From Rhizobiales bacterium Ga0077525 (lineage in GTDB: Bacteria; Pseudomonadota; Alphaproteobacteria; Rhizobiales; Xanthobacteraceae): a stretch of DNA of 64,000 bases. Shown here piece after piece: positions 24,160 through 33,745 of the stretch. The notes beneath the pieces were generated by a model, which worked only from the letters and a program-made list of their open reading frames with translations, searched no databases and was not told where the DNA came from. Location: contig LNDS01000011.1 of NCBI GenBank assembly GCA_001464835.1, forward strand, positions 1 to 64,000. The letters run 5' to 3'. Both the position numbers and the translations under genes were made by a program. Position 1 is the first letter of the stretch; every line of letters starts with the position of its first letter.

Positions 24160-25515
24160 CTAGCCCGCCGAACCCGAAAGATACTTGGTCGGATCGACCG
24201 GGGTCGAACCCTTGCGGATTTCGAAGTGCAGCTGCGGCGACGTCACGTTGCCGGTCTGCCCGGCATTGGCAATCACCTGCCCGCGCTTGATGCTGTCACC
24301 GCGCTTGACCAGAAGCTCCTTGGCATTGGCATAGGCCGAGACGAAGCCATTGGCGTGACGGATCAGCACCAGATTGCCGTAGCCCTTCAATTCATTGCCG
24401 GCATAGGCGACGACGCCGTCTTCGGCGGCCTTGATTGGCGTGCCTTCCGGCACCGCGAGATTGATGCCGTCGTTCTGCACGCCATTGGCCTTGGCGCCGA
24501 AGCCGGCAATTATGCGGCCATGCACCGGCCAGCGGAAGGACGGCACGGCGCCGGCGGCTTCCGCGCCCGACGCGGCGGTTTCCACGGTCGCCGGCTCCTG
24601 TGTCGCCATGCGCGCGGTCTGCGGCTGGATGGCGGCGGTCCTGTCCATCGGAATGATGCGCGGCTGCGCCACTTGCGGCGCGGAAATCACCGGGGCCGAC
24701 ACCGGCGCGGCAATCGTGGGCGCCGGACGTTGCACGCTTGCCTGACGGCCACCCGGAATGGTGATGCGGTCGCCGATATTAAGGCGGGCATGCGGCTCGA
24801 GATTGTTGGCGCGCGCCAAAGCGGACAACGCGATTGAATTCTTACGGGCGATGCCCATCAGGCTTTCGCCGGGAGCGACGACGTGGACGTTGTCGCCGGA
24901 CGCGGCAACGGCCGCCGGAGCAGCCATGCGCGGCGCCGCTGTCTGCGGCACGTAAGCCTGCGGAGCGGCGGCTTGCTGCGCGGATGACGAAACATAACGC
25001 GGGATGACCAGGCGCTGGCCAGGCTTCACCGCCGCCGGATTGGCAATGCCGTTGGTCTGCAACAGCGCGGTCAGCGGCACGCCGTGCTTGCTCGCGACCA
25101 TCTCGGCGGTTTCGCCGTAGCCGACGGTGACCGGCGAGCCGCCGTCCCAGGTCCAGCCGCCGGCCGGTTTCGGCTGAGCGGCGACCGAGCCGGTGATATC
25201 GGAATTCTGCTGGGTACTCGGTCGATAGGCGCCCAGGCCCTGCGCGCCGGTCGAATAACCGCCGGACGACGCGGCAACCGTCGCGGGCGCGCTCGGCGTC
25301 GGCAAAGGCTGCGCGACGATGCGGCTCGACGGCTGCGGACGTGGCGCGATCGAGCCGGTGACTTCGCTGCGCGGCACGGGCTGACGGTTGTTGGAGGCGT
25401 AAGGCGTGTCGAAGCGGCTGGAATTCGAGCAACCGGCGAGAGCCAGGCCGATCAGCGCAAGGGCGGCAACCTGCGGCCGGGCAAGCGAATGAAGCGACGC
25501 GGTGGGGCGTGACAT
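24160..25515 (-). CDS. NlpD-like lipoprotein: LysM plus degenerate LytM (M23)
   Basis: Counting from the ATG at 25515 the protein has 451 residues; a GTG at 25527 is the alternative. A lipobox LALAGC puts the lipidated cysteine near residue 29. Two LysM repeats follow (GGSPVTVGYGETAEMVASK and NVHVVAPGESLMGIARK), then a C-terminal M23/LytM fold beginning FRWPVHGRIIAGFG. Expected zinc ligands are changed: NDGINL replaces the usual HxGxD pattern and SAYANA replaces the YxHL histidine, while LHFE remains. It is therefore likely an amidase activator or wall-binding lipoprotein rather than a peptidase. pcm is upstream. Confidence 0.85.
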   Translation of the reverse strand: MSRPTASLHSLARPQVAALALIGLALAGCSNSSRFDTPYASNNRQPVPRSEVTGSIAPRPQPSSRIVAQPLPTPSAPATVAASSGGYSTGAQGLGAYRPSTQQNSDITGSVAAQPKPAGGWTWDGGSPVTVGYGETAEMVASKHGVPLTALLQTNGIANPAAVKPGQRLVIPRYVSSSAQQAAAPQAYVPQTAAPRMAAPAAVAASGDNVHVVAPGESLMGIARKNSIALSALARANNLEPHARLNIGDRITIPGGRQASVQRPAPTIAAPVSAPVISAPQVAQPRIIPMDRTAAIQPQTARMATQEPATVETAASGAEAAGAVPSFRWPVHGRIIAGFGAKANGVQNDGINLAVPEGTPIKAAEDGVVAYAGNELKGYGNLVLIRHANGFVSAYANAKELLVKRGDSIKRGQVIANAGQTGNVTSPQLHFEIRKGSTPVDPTKYLSGSAG

Positions 25516-25694
25516 TTGGTTACTCACTCACACACACAAATATGTAGAATTCGAAATAAACCATTCGCGAGTAAATAAGGTTTTAAGAATTGAGAATTGG
25601 GCGGTAACGATTGCCGAGACCGACTTTTTTGCCACAGCAAGATGGCGCGGCATCGGTATCCAAAGACACCAAGACGCAAATTCAAATTCGGTAA

Positions 25695-26405
25695 CTACAA
25701 TTCCTGCGCCTGCCCCGGTAACAGGGGCACGAAACGCACGGCAATTTGCTCTTCGCGCGCAACCGTAACGCCGTCGGGCGTTGTCGATTTGGTAAGCTTG
25801 ATGATGCGTTGTGGTCCGTTATGCGGCCCGACCGGCACGACCATGCCCCCATCGTCGGCGAGTTGGTCGATAAGTGCCTGCGGCACTTCCTCCGCCGCCG
25901 CCGTGACGATGATGCGGTCGAACGGCGCCTTCGCCGCGCAGCCGAGCATGCCGTCGCCGACCATAACCTCGACGTTGTCATAGCCGAGCGACGCCAGCCG
26001 CTCACGCGCCTGCCCGGCCAACGTCCGGTAGCGCTCGATCGAGACCACCTCGCGCGCCAGCCGCGACAGCACCGCGGCCTGATAGCCGGAGCCGGTGCCG
26101 ATTTCGAGCACCCGGTGATGCGGCTTCAGGGCCAGCTGTTCGGTCATGTAGGCGACAACGTAGGGTTGGCTGATGGTCTGCCCGCAGGCAATCGGCAGCG
26201 CCCGGTCGTCATAGGCGGTGTTGGCAAAATCCCGATCGACGAACTGCCCGCGCGGCACCTCCTCCATCGCCCGCAGCACCGCCTGATCCCCGATGCCGCG
26301 CCGCCGCAGCGCCAGAAGGAACTCCATGCGCTCGATATCGCGTCCGGCCCGGTCGTTCACCGCCCATCCCCCGTTCGGCGCATTTTTATCACATTTCGGG
26401 ACCAT
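25695..26405 (-). CDS. pcm: Protein-L-isoaspartate O-methyltransferase
   Basis: The 236-residue enzyme repairs isoaspartyl residues by methylating them with S-adenosylmethionine. It has the substrate motif [17 protein letters not shown] (about 73-89), the SAM motif [19 protein letters not shown] (about 98-116) and GDGMLG. The N-terminal 25 residues vary in the family, so the start is not firm; [11 protein letters not shown] begins the clear homology. In this order pcm is normally right behind surE; here a receiver-domain gene on the other strand lies between them. Confidence 0.92.
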   Translation of the reverse strand: MVPKCDKNAPNGGWAVNDRAGRDIERMEFLLALRRRGIGDQAVLRAMEEVPRGQFVDRDFANTAYDDRALPIACGQTISQPYVVAYMTEQLALKPHHRVLEIGTGSGYQAAVLSRLAREVVSIERYRTLAGQARERLASLGYDNVEVMVGDGMLGCAAKAPFDRIIVTAAAEEVPQALIDQLADDGGMVVPVGPHNGPQRIIKLTKSTTPDGVTVAREEQIAVRFVPLLPGQAQEL

Positions 26406-26483
26406 TCAGGTACCGTACATGTCCGGGGGCGTACCGATGGAACTTTGCGGCCAGTTGCGCGTTTCATTGCAGGGGACGACTTC

Positions 26484-26852
26484 ATGAACCAGACGCCGGC
26501 ACGCATTCTTGTGGTCGAGGACGAGTATCTGATCCGCATGTTGCTGGAAGACATGCTGGCTGATCTCGGCCACACCGTCGCCGCCGCGGTTGGAACCATT
26601 GCCGAGGGTAAAGAGATCGCCGCTACCGGCGATTTCGATGGCGCGGTGCTCGACGTCAATCTCGACGGCGAGGAAATTTTCCCCGTCGCCGACATCCTGA
26701 TCAAGCGCAACGTACCCTTCGTCTTCGTCACCGGCTACGGCGAGAGCAGCCTTCCGGACGGCTATCGCGGCCGCCCCGCATTGCAAAAGCCGTTCCAGGC
26801 CGAACGGCTCGAGCAGACGCTTAACGCCCTGCTGGCGAAAAGCCCGGCCTAA
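26484..26852 (+). CDS. Single-domain response regulator (receiver only)
   Basis: The 122-residue protein is a CheY-like receiver with no output domain. The acidic pocket is VVEDEY (about 10-15), the phosphorylation aspartate is in AVLDVNLDG (about D57), the switch threonine is in FVTGYG (about 83) and the lysine is in LQKPF (about 102). GGGGACGACTTC gives a ribosome site before the ATG at 26484. Receivers of this type (VEDEYLIRMLLEDML opening) often pair with HWE-family histidine kinases in rhizobia. One such kinase is at 38,049-39,569, but pairing is inference. Its stop overlaps the surE stop by four bases. Confidence 0.87.
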   Translation: MNQTPARILVVEDEYLIRMLLEDMLADLGHTVAAAVGTIAEGKEIAATGDFDGAVLDVNLDGEEIFPVADILIKRNVPFVFVTGYGESSLPDGYRGRPALQKPFQAERLEQTLNALLAKSPA

Positions 26853-27610
26853 TTCAACAGCCCCGCCAATTTCGTCATGAACGGCTCGTCGGTGAGATCG
26901 AGCCGCAACGGCGTCACTGAAATCTTGTGGTCGTTGAGCGCCGCGAGATCGCTGCCTGGCCCGGCGCCCATGTTGCCGCCGCGCGCGAAGGCGATCCAGT
27001 AATAGGCATTGCCGCGGCCGTCCTCGCGCGCATCGATGCGCAGCAATTCCTGATCGCGCTTGCCCTGCGTCGCCACTGCGATGCCCTTGACGTCGCCGGG
27101 TTCGCAATCGGGGAAATTGATGTTGACCAGCACGTCGCGCGGCAAACCTTCGGCGAGAATTTTCTTGAGCAGATCGGGCGCGTGGGCGATCGCGGTCTGC
27201 CAGCGCGGCAACTGCTTGGTCGAAAACGAATAGGCCTGCGACAGCGCGAAGGATGGTACGCCGAGAATGGTGCCTTCCAGCGCAGCCGCGACGGTGCCGG
27301 AATAGATCACGTCCTCGGCGGCGTTGCGGCCGCGGTTGACGCCGGAGATGACGAGGTCCGGCGCGTCCTTCATGATGTGGCGGATACCCATGATGACGCA
27401 ATCGGTCGGCGTCCCCTTGACGGCGAAGCGGCGGTCGTCGACCTGACGCAGGCGCAGCGGATCGTTCAGCGACAGCGAATGCGACACGCCGGACTGGTCG
27501 GTCTCCGGCGCCACGACCCAGACATCGTCGGAAATCGCGCGGGCAATCTGCTCGCAGGCTTCCAGGCCCGGCGCGTGGATGCCGTCGTCATTGGTGACAA
27601 GGATTCGCAT
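26849..27610 (-). CDS. surE: 5'/3'-nucleotidase SurE
   Basis: The 253-residue protein begins MRILVTNDDGIHAPGL, the SurE metal site (NDD), and has GTPTDCVIMG, SGVNRGRNAAEDVIYSGTV (about 95-113) and the NINFP motif near 165. It hydrolyses nucleoside monophosphates in the cytoplasm. It follows serS with no spacer. Normal length; no changed residues seen. Confidence 0.95.
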   Translation of the reverse strand: MRILVTNDDGIHAPGLEACEQIARAISDDVWVVAPETDQSGVSHSLSLNDPLRLRQVDDRRFAVKGTPTDCVIMGIRHIMKDAPDLVISGVNRGRNAAEDVIYSGTVAAALEGTILGVPSFALSQAYSFSTKQLPRWQTAIAHAPDLLKKILAEGLPRDVLVNINFPDCEPGDVKGIAVATQGKRDQELLRIDAREDGRGNAYYWIAFARGGNMGAGPGSDLAALNDHKISVTPLRLDLTDEPFMTKLAGLLN

Positions 27611-28936
27611 TTATTTCTTCTCGATCTTCGTCAGGCCGCCCATGTACGGCAACAGCACGTCGGGCACGAGGATCGAGCCGTCTTCCTGCTGGTAGGTTTC
27701 CATCACCGCGATCAAAGCGCGGCCGACCGCGACGCCGGAGCCGTTGAGCGTATGGACGAATTGCGGCTTGCCGTCCTTGCCGCGGTAGCGCGCGTTCATG
27801 CGCCGCGCCTGGAAATCGCCGCACACCGAGCACGACGAGATTTCGCGATAGGCGTTCTGGCCCGGCAGCCAGACTTCGATATCGTAGGTTTTCTGCGAGG
27901 CAAAGCCCATGTCGCCGGTGCAGAGCGTGATGACGCGGTAATGCAGGCCGAGCAGCCTGAGCACTTCCTCGGCGCAGGACAGCATGCGCTGGTGTTCTGC
28001 GGCGCTGTCTTCCGGCGCGGTGATCGAGACCAGTTCGACCTTGGTGAATTGATGCTGGCGGATCATGCCGCGCGTGTCGCGGCCGGCGGCGCCGGCTTCG
28101 GCGCGGAAGCACGGCGTGCAGGCGGTGTAGCGGCGCGGCAGCGTGGCTTCGTCGACAATCTGTTCGCGGACGAGGTTTGTGAGCGGCACTTCGGCGGTGG
28201 GGATCATGCCCCAGCGTGCCGTCTTCATGTCGATTGCGCTGGTATTGCCGGCAAACACTTCACCGCTGACGGCCCAGAACTGATCGTCTTCAAACTTCGG
28301 CAACTGCGCGGTGCCGAACATGGCATCGTCGCGCACCAGCAAAGGCGGATTGACTTCGGTATAGCCGCCCTTCTCGGTATGCGTATCGAGAAAGAACTGC
28401 CCCAGCGCGCGTTCGAGCCGCGCCAGTCCCTTCTGCAACACGACAAAACGCGCGCCGGACAATTTGGCGGCGAGTTCGAAATCCATCATCCCCAAGTCGG
28501 CGCCGAGATCGAAATGCTCCTTCGGCGTGAAAGTGAACTTGCGCGGCTCGCCGTGCCGGCTCTTCTCGACATTGTCGTGCTCGTCCTTGCCGTCCGGCAC
28601 GTCGGCGTTGGGCAGGTTCGGAATCTGCGCCAGCTCCTTGTCGAGCGCCTCGCCGAGAGACTTCGTCTCGGCGTCATATTCCGGCATCCTGGTCTTGAGG
28701 TCGGCGACCTCGGCCATCAAAGCGGCGGCGGTGGCCTCGTCCTTCTTGGCCTTCGCCGCGCCGATTTCCTTCGACGCCGCGTTGCGGCGCGCCTGCGCCT
28801 GCTCGGAGCGAGTGATGGCAGCGCGGCGGCGCTCGTCGAGTTCAATCAGCCTGGCCGACAGCGGCTCCAGCCCGCGGCGCGCTAGTCCGCGGTCAAAGGT
28901 GTCGGCGTTCTCTCGAATCCATTTGATGTCGTACAT
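27611..28936 (-). CDS. serS: Seryl-tRNA synthetase
   Basis: The 441-residue class II synthetase charges tRNA-Ser. It opens [14 protein letters not shown] with the coiled-coil tRNA-binding arm (about 30-110). Motif 2 is in the [22 protein letters not shown] stretch (TPCFRAEAG and GMIRQHQF, about 264-286), and motif 3 is near [16 protein letters not shown] (about 395-410). Directly upstream of surE in the same run. Nothing unusual. Confidence 0.97.
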   Translation of the reverse strand: MYDIKWIRENADTFDRGLARRGLEPLSARLIELDERRRAAITRSEQAQARRNAASKEIGAAKAKKDEATAAALMAEVADLKTRMPEYDAETKSLGEALDKELAQIPNLPNADVPDGKDEHDNVEKSRHGEPRKFTFTPKEHFDLGADLGMMDFELAAKLSGARFVVLQKGLARLERALGQFFLDTHTEKGGYTEVNPPLLVRDDAMFGTAQLPKFEDDQFWAVSGEVFAGNTSAIDMKTARWGMIPTAEVPLTNLVREQIVDEATLPRRYTACTPCFRAEAGAAGRDTRGMIRQHQFTKVELVSITAPEDSAAEHQRMLSCAEEVLRLLGLHYRVITLCTGDMGFASQKTYDIEVWLPGQNAYREISSCSVCGDFQARRMNARYRGKDGKPQFVHTLNGSGVAVGRALIAVMETYQQEDGSILVPDVLLPYMGGLTKIEKK

Positions 28937-29002
28937 AAGGGCGTTCTAGTCGGATTTTGCGGGTGGGGAAAGTAAGTGTTTTCACCCCCGCAGGCAGCAA
29001 AT

Positions 29003-29114
29003 CCGTCATCCTGAGGTGCGAGCGCGCAGCGCGAGCCTCGAAGGACGACGGCCGGGGTGCATGGGCCGTCGCCCTTCGAGGCTCGGCCTTCGGCCTCGTA
29101 CCTCAGGGTGACGG
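29003..29114. repeat. Long palindromic intergenic repeat, family C
   Basis: The element begins ccgtcatcctgaggtgcgag and ends cctcagggtgacgg, with inner inverted segments gcctcgaagg/ccttcgaggc and an inner hairpin gccggggtgcatgggccgtc. Such cgtcatcctgag elements are plentiful in Bradyrhizobium-like genomes. It sits between the serS start and the tatC stop and could fold into a long hairpin in the transcript. Confidence 0.75.
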
Positions 29115-29123
29115 AAACGCGCC

Positions 29124-29945
29124 CTACTCCGCCGCCCCGACATCCGCCGCCGCCTTGGCGTCGGCCTCGTCCTTGGCGTCGGCATCCTTCTTCGCCTTCT
29201 TCTCGACGAACTTCACCGACCAGATCGAGCCCTCGTAAAGGATCATCAGCGGAATCGCCAAGGACAGTTGGCTGATGACATCCGGCGGCGTCAGCACAGC
29301 GGCGACGACGAAGGCGCCGACGATGAAATAGCGGCGCTTCTCGCGAAGCTGCTGCGAGGTGATGACGCCGATGCGGCCGAGCAAAGTGAGAATGACCGGC
29401 AACTGGAAAGCGACGCCGAAGGCCAGCACCAGGGTCATCATCAGCGACAGATATTCGCCGACCTTCGGCAGCAGCGCGATAGAGGCCTCTTCCGCGCCGC
29501 CCGACTGCTGCATGCCGAGCGAAAAGCGGATCAGCATCGGCAGCACCATGAAATAAACCACGGCGGCCCCTAACGCGAAGAAGAACGGCGTGGCGACCAG
29601 ATAAGGCAGGAACGCGTTGCGCTCGTGCCGGTAAAGGCCGGGCGCGACGAACATGTAGATCTGCCCGGCGATCACTGGAAACGCCAGGAACACCGCGCCG
29701 AACATCGCCAGCTTCAACTGCGTTATGAAATATTCGAGCAGCGCGGTGTAGATGAATTTCGAATTTTCCGCGCCGGCGACCCAGACGAAGGGCCAGACCA
29801 GGATGTTGTAGATTTCCTTGGCGAAGAAAAAGCAGACCGCGAACATCACGGCGAACGCGATCAGCGCCTTGATCAGCCGCGAGCGCAGCTCGATCAGGTG
29901 CTCCATCAGCGGAGCCTTGGTGTTTTCGATGTCCTCGTGGCTCAC
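29124..29945 (-). CDS. tatC: Twin-arginine translocase subunit TatC
   Basis: The 273-residue protein has six helices. It begins with [16 protein letters not shown] (about 13-28), the signal-peptide-binding end of TatC, and has [20 protein letters not shown] (about 86-105). A long polar C-terminus ([22 protein letters not shown]) extends past the last helix. It recognises twin-arginine leaders of folded proteins with TatB. Overlaps the tatB stop by four bases. Confidence 0.95.
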   Translation of the reverse strand: MSHEDIENTKAPLMEHLIELRSRLIKALIAFAVMFAVCFFFAKEIYNILVWPFVWVAGAENSKFIYTALLEYFITQLKLAMFGAVFLAFPVIAGQIYMFVAPGLYRHERNAFLPYLVATPFFFALGAAVVYFMVLPMLIRFSLGMQQSGGAEEASIALLPKVGEYLSLMMTLVLAFGVAFQLPVILTLLGRIGVITSQQLREKRRYFIVGAFVVAAVLTPPDVISQLSLAIPLMILYEGSIWSVKFVEKKAKKDADAKDEADAKAAADVGAAE

Positions 29946-30451
29946 GCTTTTGCTCCTTGCGCGTCAGCCGGGACACCCGCTTGCTTTTCGTTTTCAGGCA
30001 AGGCGTCGGCGGCAGGCGATGGAGCGGCGGCGAAATCTTTTTCGGTCAAAGGCGCCGGCGCGTCGGGAAGCGGCACATCGATCGGCGGCAGCACGCCTTC
30101 CGGCAGTTTGGCGCCGTCGGTGACGCCACCCTCGGGCGGCGGCAATTGCGCCGCCGGGTCGGCCATCGGGTCCGGCAGCGTGAAAGTCTTGTCGAGTTCG
30201 TTTTTCGTCTCGGTCAACGGGTCGTATTTGGTCACGTCGTTGACGACGTCCTCGGCCTGCTTCTTCAGGTCGGCGATGTCGGCTTCGCGGATCGCTTCCT
30301 GAAACTGGCCCTGGAATTCATTGGCCATGCGCCGCACCTTGGCCAGCATCTGGCCAACGCTGCGCAGCACGGTGGGGAGTTCCTTCGGCCCGATCGCAAT
30401 AAGCGCGACGATACCGATGAGGAGAATTTCGCCCCAACCAAAATTGAACAT
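29942..30451 (-). CDS. tatB: Twin-arginine translocase subunit TatB
   Basis: The 169-residue protein has the TatB opening [26 protein letters not shown] (parts: [15 protein letters not shown] and IAIGPKELP), an amphipathic helix ([16 protein letters not shown], about 39-54), and a proline-rich cytoplasmic tail. It forms the receptor with TatC. tatA lies 75 bases upstream on the same strand. Confidence 0.93.
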   Translation of the reverse strand: MFNFGWGEILLIGIVALIAIGPKELPTVLRSVGQMLAKVRRMANEFQGQFQEAIREADIADLKKQAEDVVNDVTKYDPLTETKNELDKTFTLPDPMADPAAQLPPPEGGVTDGAKLPEGVLPPIDVPLPDAPAPLTEKDFAAAPSPAADALPENEKQAGVPADAQGAKA

Positions 30452-30526
30452 GGGCTATTCAACTCCAAAACGCACAAGGCCGCGCGGCTGCCGGAAAGGC
30501 CGCGGCCCTAAGCGCGAGCGCGCTCT

Positions 30527-30766
30527 CTACGAGTGCGCGCGCTCGGTTTCCGCCTTTTGCGCGGTGGTCTGCGGCGGCTGGTCGATGGTCTTGACCGGCT
30601 CCGGCTTGGCTTCGGCGGTCTTGTCGTCTTCCGTCATGCCCTTCTTGAAGGCCTTGATGCCCTGGGCGAAGTCGCCCATCAGGCCGGAAATCTTGCCGCG
30701 GCCGCCGAACAGCAGCATCACCACAACGATGACGATCAGCCAGTGCCAGATACTAAAGGAACCCAT
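30527..30766 (-). CDS. tatA: Twin-arginine translocase subunit TatA
   Basis: I choose the ATG at 30766 because GGAGG lies eight bases before it; an ATG two codons earlier is too close and one at 30799 is unlikely. The 79-residue protein reads [20 protein letters not shown], then [21 protein letters not shown] with the FG hinge and amphipathic helix typical of TatA, which polymerises to form the translocation path. The tail is acidic and lysine-containing. It heads the tatABC group. Confidence 0.93.
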   Translation of the reverse strand: MGSFSIWHWLIVIVVVMLLFGGRGKISGLMGDFAQGIKAFKKGMTEDDKTAEAKPEPVKTIDQPPQTTAQKAETERAHS

Positions 30767-30909
30767 GAACATGTCCTCCGCGGCAACGGCCTGCCCCACA
30801 AAGGCCGTCCGCCTGATGATTTGGCGTAGAAACTAGGCCGCGGAAGCGGCAAAAACAAGGACTTAACCGGCCGGCGGCAAGGGCGTGGTGACGCGGTTAA
30901 TTCCGGCGG

Positions 30910-31000
30910 TCATGCCCGCGAAAGTGGGCATCCAGTAACCCCGGCCGCGAAGAGTCGGGCATTCCGGGGATACTGGGTCCCCGCCTGCGCGGGGACGACA
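30910..31000. repeat. Bimodular palindromic repeat, family A, copy 1
   Basis: Opens tcatgcccgcgaaagtgggc, then catccagtaacccc, and closes tactgggtccccgcctgcgc ggggacgaca. Two outer hairpins (cccgcgaaagtgggc and gtccccgcctgcgcggggac) flank a pairing core ccagtaacccc / ggggatactgg. It lies just after the scpB stop (seven bases away) and before tatA. Two further copies of the family are in this window. Confidence 0.8.
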
Positions 31001-31007
31001 AAACGAG

Positions 31008-31841
31008 CTACTTCTCGCCCTCGCCTTCGCCCTTTTCCGCAGCCGCCTGCGGCGGCGCGAGGTCCAGTTCCGCTTCCGGCGGCGGCGCCAGGCCGAAGTC
31101 GAGATCGCCCGGCTCGAGCGGGTCCTCGTCATCGCGCAATGCTGCGTCATCGGACGGCATCGGCACCGAGAAGCCCGACGGCATGTTGCCTTCGAGAAGC
31201 CCCGCGCCTTTGAGTTCGTCGAGGCCCGGCAGGTCCGTGACCTCCTCCAGCCCGAAATGCGACAGGAAGGCCTCGTTGGTGCCGTACGTAATCGGCCGGC
31301 CGGGCGCCTTGCGGCGGCCGCGCGGCCTGATCCAGCCGGTCTTCAAGAGCACGTCGAGCGTGCCGGCGGCGGTGGCGACGCCACGGATTTCCTCGATCTC
31401 GGCGCGCGTCACCGGCTGGTGATAGGCGACGATGGCGAGCGTCTCGACCGCGGCGCGCGACAGCTTGCGCGTTTCGGTGACGTTCTTGGTCAGGAGCCAC
31501 GACAGGTCGTCGGCGGTGCGGAAAGTCCACTTGCGGCCGATCTTCACCAGATTAACGCCGCGCGTCGAATACTCGGCCTTGAGCCGGGTCAGCGCGTCCT
31601 TGATATCGACGCCGTCCGGCAACTGCCGCATCAGCGTCGCCTCGTCGAGCGGCTCGCCGGCAGCAAACAGCAAGGCTTCCAGCAGGCGCAACTCGTCGGC
31701 GCGCATCGCCGGCTCGGCCGGCTCGTTGGCGTTGTCGACGGTCTCGGTCACGGCCGCTTCGTTGGCTTCAACGGTTTGTTCCGGAGACGTGGACGCGTCA
31801 TCGTTGCGGACGATCGCGAGCTTCTTGGCCGCAGCTGACAT
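31008..31841 (-). CDS. scpB: Segregation and condensation protein B
   Basis: From the ATG at 31841, which has AAGGAG nine bases upstream, the protein has 277 residues. Two winged-helix domains include LRLLEALLFAAGEPL (about 49-63) and VAYHQPVTRAEIEEIRGV (about 134-151), typical of ScpB. The C-terminal 60 residues are acidic and proline-rich. ScpB with ScpA and SMC forms the chromosome condensin. It begins 13 bases after the scpA stop. Confidence 0.93.
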   Translation of the reverse strand: MSAAAKKLAIVRNDDASTSPEQTVEANEAAVTETVDNANEPAEPAMRADELRLLEALLFAAGEPLDEATLMRQLPDGVDIKDALTRLKAEYSTRGVNLVKIGRKWTFRTADDLSWLLTKNVTETRKLSRAAVETLAIVAYHQPVTRAEIEEIRGVATAAGTLDVLLKTGWIRPRGRRKAPGRPITYGTNEAFLSHFGLEEVTDLPGLDELKGAGLLEGNMPSGFSVPMPSDDAALRDDEDPLEPGDLDFGLAPPPEAELDLAPPQAAAEKGEGEGEK

Positions 31842-31854
31842 GGAATCCATCTCC

Positions 31855-32691
31855 TTATGCGTTTTCTTGTGCGTCATGCGCGGATGCGCCGCCGCCCGCC
31901 GCGACACGCTTGCGCATGTAGATCGGCGAGAACGATTCTTTCTGATGTATTTCGGCGTGGCCTTCGCGCACCAGTTCGAGCGCCGAGGCAAAGGACGAGG
32001 CAAACACCGTCGCCGCCATCGCCGGTTCGACAACATAGGCAATGAGGAAGGAGTCGATGCGCGACCAGTCGTCGGTTTGGCCGATCAGGCGTTCCAAGGT
32101 GAGGCGCGCTTCGGCCAAAGACCAGACGGTGCGCTTCTTGAAGCGGACGCGCGACAGCACCGTGCGCTGGCGCTGCGAGGCATAGGCCGACAGCAGATCG
32201 TAAAGCGTCGCCGACCATTCCGGCGTTTTGATTTCGGCGATCGGTTCGGGAAGGCCGCGCGCGAAAACATCGCGGCCGAGCTGCGGGCGCTCCATCATCT
32301 TTGTGGCGAATTCGCGGATAGCCTCGAGGCGGCGCAGGCGGCTGGCAAGCGCCAGCGCCATGTCCTCGGCGGATGGCCCCTCGCCGGGTGCCGCTTCCGG
32401 CAGCAGCAGCCGCGACTTCAAGTAAGCAAGCCACGCCGCCATAACGAGATAATCGGCGGCGAGTTCGAGCCGTACTTTGCGCGCCGCTTCGATGAAGACG
32501 AGATACTGATCGGCCAAAGCCAGAATCGAGATCTTGTGCAGATCGACTTTCTGCTGGCGCGCCAGCGTGAGCAAAAGATCGAGCGGACCTTCGAAGCCCT
32601 CGACGTCGACGATCATCGCCGGCTCGTTGTCGGAGCGGTCGGCCTCGAGCGGTATCGTCGGCTGCGCGGTCGAGAATTCTTCGGGCGTCAT
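31855..32691 (-). CDS. scpA: Segregation and condensation protein A
   Basis: The 278-residue kleisin contains the ScpA opening FEGPLDLLLTLARQQKVDLH (about 33-52, shown in parts FEGPLDLLLTL and RQQKVDLHKISI) and AADYLVMAAWLAYLKSRLLLP (AADYLVMAAWL, YLKSRLLLP), which binds the SMC head. The C-terminal winged helix carries FLALLELV-like sequence ASALELVREGHAEI. Its start overlaps the nagZ stop by four bases. Confidence 0.94.
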   Translation of the reverse strand: MTPEEFSTAQPTIPLEADRSDNEPAMIVDVEGFEGPLDLLLTLARQQKVDLHKISILALADQYLVFIEAARKVRLELAADYLVMAAWLAYLKSRLLLPEAAPGEGPSAEDMALALASRLRRLEAIREFATKMMERPQLGRDVFARGLPEPIAEIKTPEWSATLYDLLSAYASQRQRTVLSRVRFKKRTVWSLAEARLTLERLIGQTDDWSRIDSFLIAYVVEPAMAATVFASSFASALELVREGHAEIHQKESFSPIYMRKRVAAGGGASAHDAQENA

Positions 32692-33701
32692 GACGTCAAA
32701 GCCACCATCTGGTTGAATATCCGGCGCGCCGCCGCGACATCGAAGTCCTCGCCGGCGCTGCGCTGAGCCAATGCGGCATCGGCGCGTTGTGCCGCCGCAC
32801 CTGAAAGTTCGGGCGCGGCACCGGCGACCTGCATCATCTCGTTAAGATCGCCATTGCAATGAAGCACGACATCGCATCCGGCGGCGAGCGCGGCGTGGCT
32901 GCGCTCGGCAATTGTCCCCGACAAAGCGCCCATCGAGACGTCGTCGCTCATCAGCAAACCCGTAAAGCCGATAAATCCGCGAATCACTTCAGACACTATT
33001 GTGACCGATGTGGTCGCCGGTTGGGCTTTATCGATGGCGCTGAACACAACATGCGCCGTCATGCCGAGCGGTAGGTTCCGCAGCGGCTGGAAGGCGGCGA
33101 AATCGGTTTTTTCCAGTTCGGGACGCGAGGTCGTGACCACGGGCAGCTTGAGATGGCTGTCAGCCGTCGCCCGGCCGTGGCCCGGCAGGTGCTTTAGTAC
33201 CGGCAGGACGCCGCCGGCCAGCAATCCGGCCGCTACAGCGCCCGCTATGGCGGCGACTTTGGCCGGCTCGGTGCCATAGGCGCGGTCGCCGATGATCGGG
33301 TCGTGGCCGTCAACGGGTACGTCCGCGATCGGCAGGCAATCGGTATCAATCCCTACAGCCTTGAGGTCGGTGGCGATCAAATGGCCCGCGAGCCGCGCGG
33401 CGGCGAGGCCAGATGTGGGATCCCGGTCGTAAATCTGGCTGTAGCGTGCGCCCGGGGGATAGACCGGCCAGTGCGGCGGCCCCAAGCGGGCGACCCGGCC
33501 GCCTTCCTGATCGACCAGAACCGGCGCTTCCCAGCCGATCGTATCGCGAAAGTCGCGCGTCAGGGCAGAGAGTTGCTCAGGGGTGCTTATATTGCGCTTG
33601 AAGACGATCAGGCCCCACGGAGAGGCTTCGCGTAGAAACGCGCGCTCATTGGCCGTGATGATGAGCCCGGACAGACCGGTGATGAAAGCGCGTGACGCCA
33701 T
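32688..33701 (-). CDS. nagZ: Beta-N-acetylhexosaminidase NagZ
   Basis: The 337-residue family 3 glycoside hydrolase has LVDQEGGRVARLGPP (about 62-76), the active-site KHLPGHGRATADSHLKLP (about 167-184) with the NagZ H-D dyad, and the nucleophile in MSDDVSMGAL (about 249-258). It removes N-acetylglucosamine from recycled muropeptides in the cytoplasm. It lies between the SPOR-protein and scpA genes, the usual order in this group. Confidence 0.93.
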   Translation of the reverse strand: MASRAFITGLSGLIITANERAFLREASPWGLIVFKRNISTPEQLSALTRDFRDTIGWEAPVLVDQEGGRVARLGPPHWPVYPPGARYSQIYDRDPTSGLAAARLAGHLIATDLKAVGIDTDCLPIADVPVDGHDPIIGDRAYGTEPAKVAAIAGAVAAGLLAGGVLPVLKHLPGHGRATADSHLKLPVVTTSRPELEKTDFAAFQPLRNLPLGMTAHVVFSAIDKAQPATTSVTIVSEVIRGFIGFTGLLMSDDVSMGALSGTIAERSHAALAAGCDVVLHCNGDLNEMMQVAGAAPELSGAAAQRADAALAQRSAGEDFDVAAARRIFNQMVALTS

Positions 33702-33745
33702 CGGCGCGGATTAGCCCGCGCCAACGATCAAGGCAAATCAGCCTG

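Noticed and set aside
26927-28885. A 652-codon plus-strand frame opposite surE and serS
   Set aside because: Antisense shadow of two recognised genes; no ribosome site or family resemblance.
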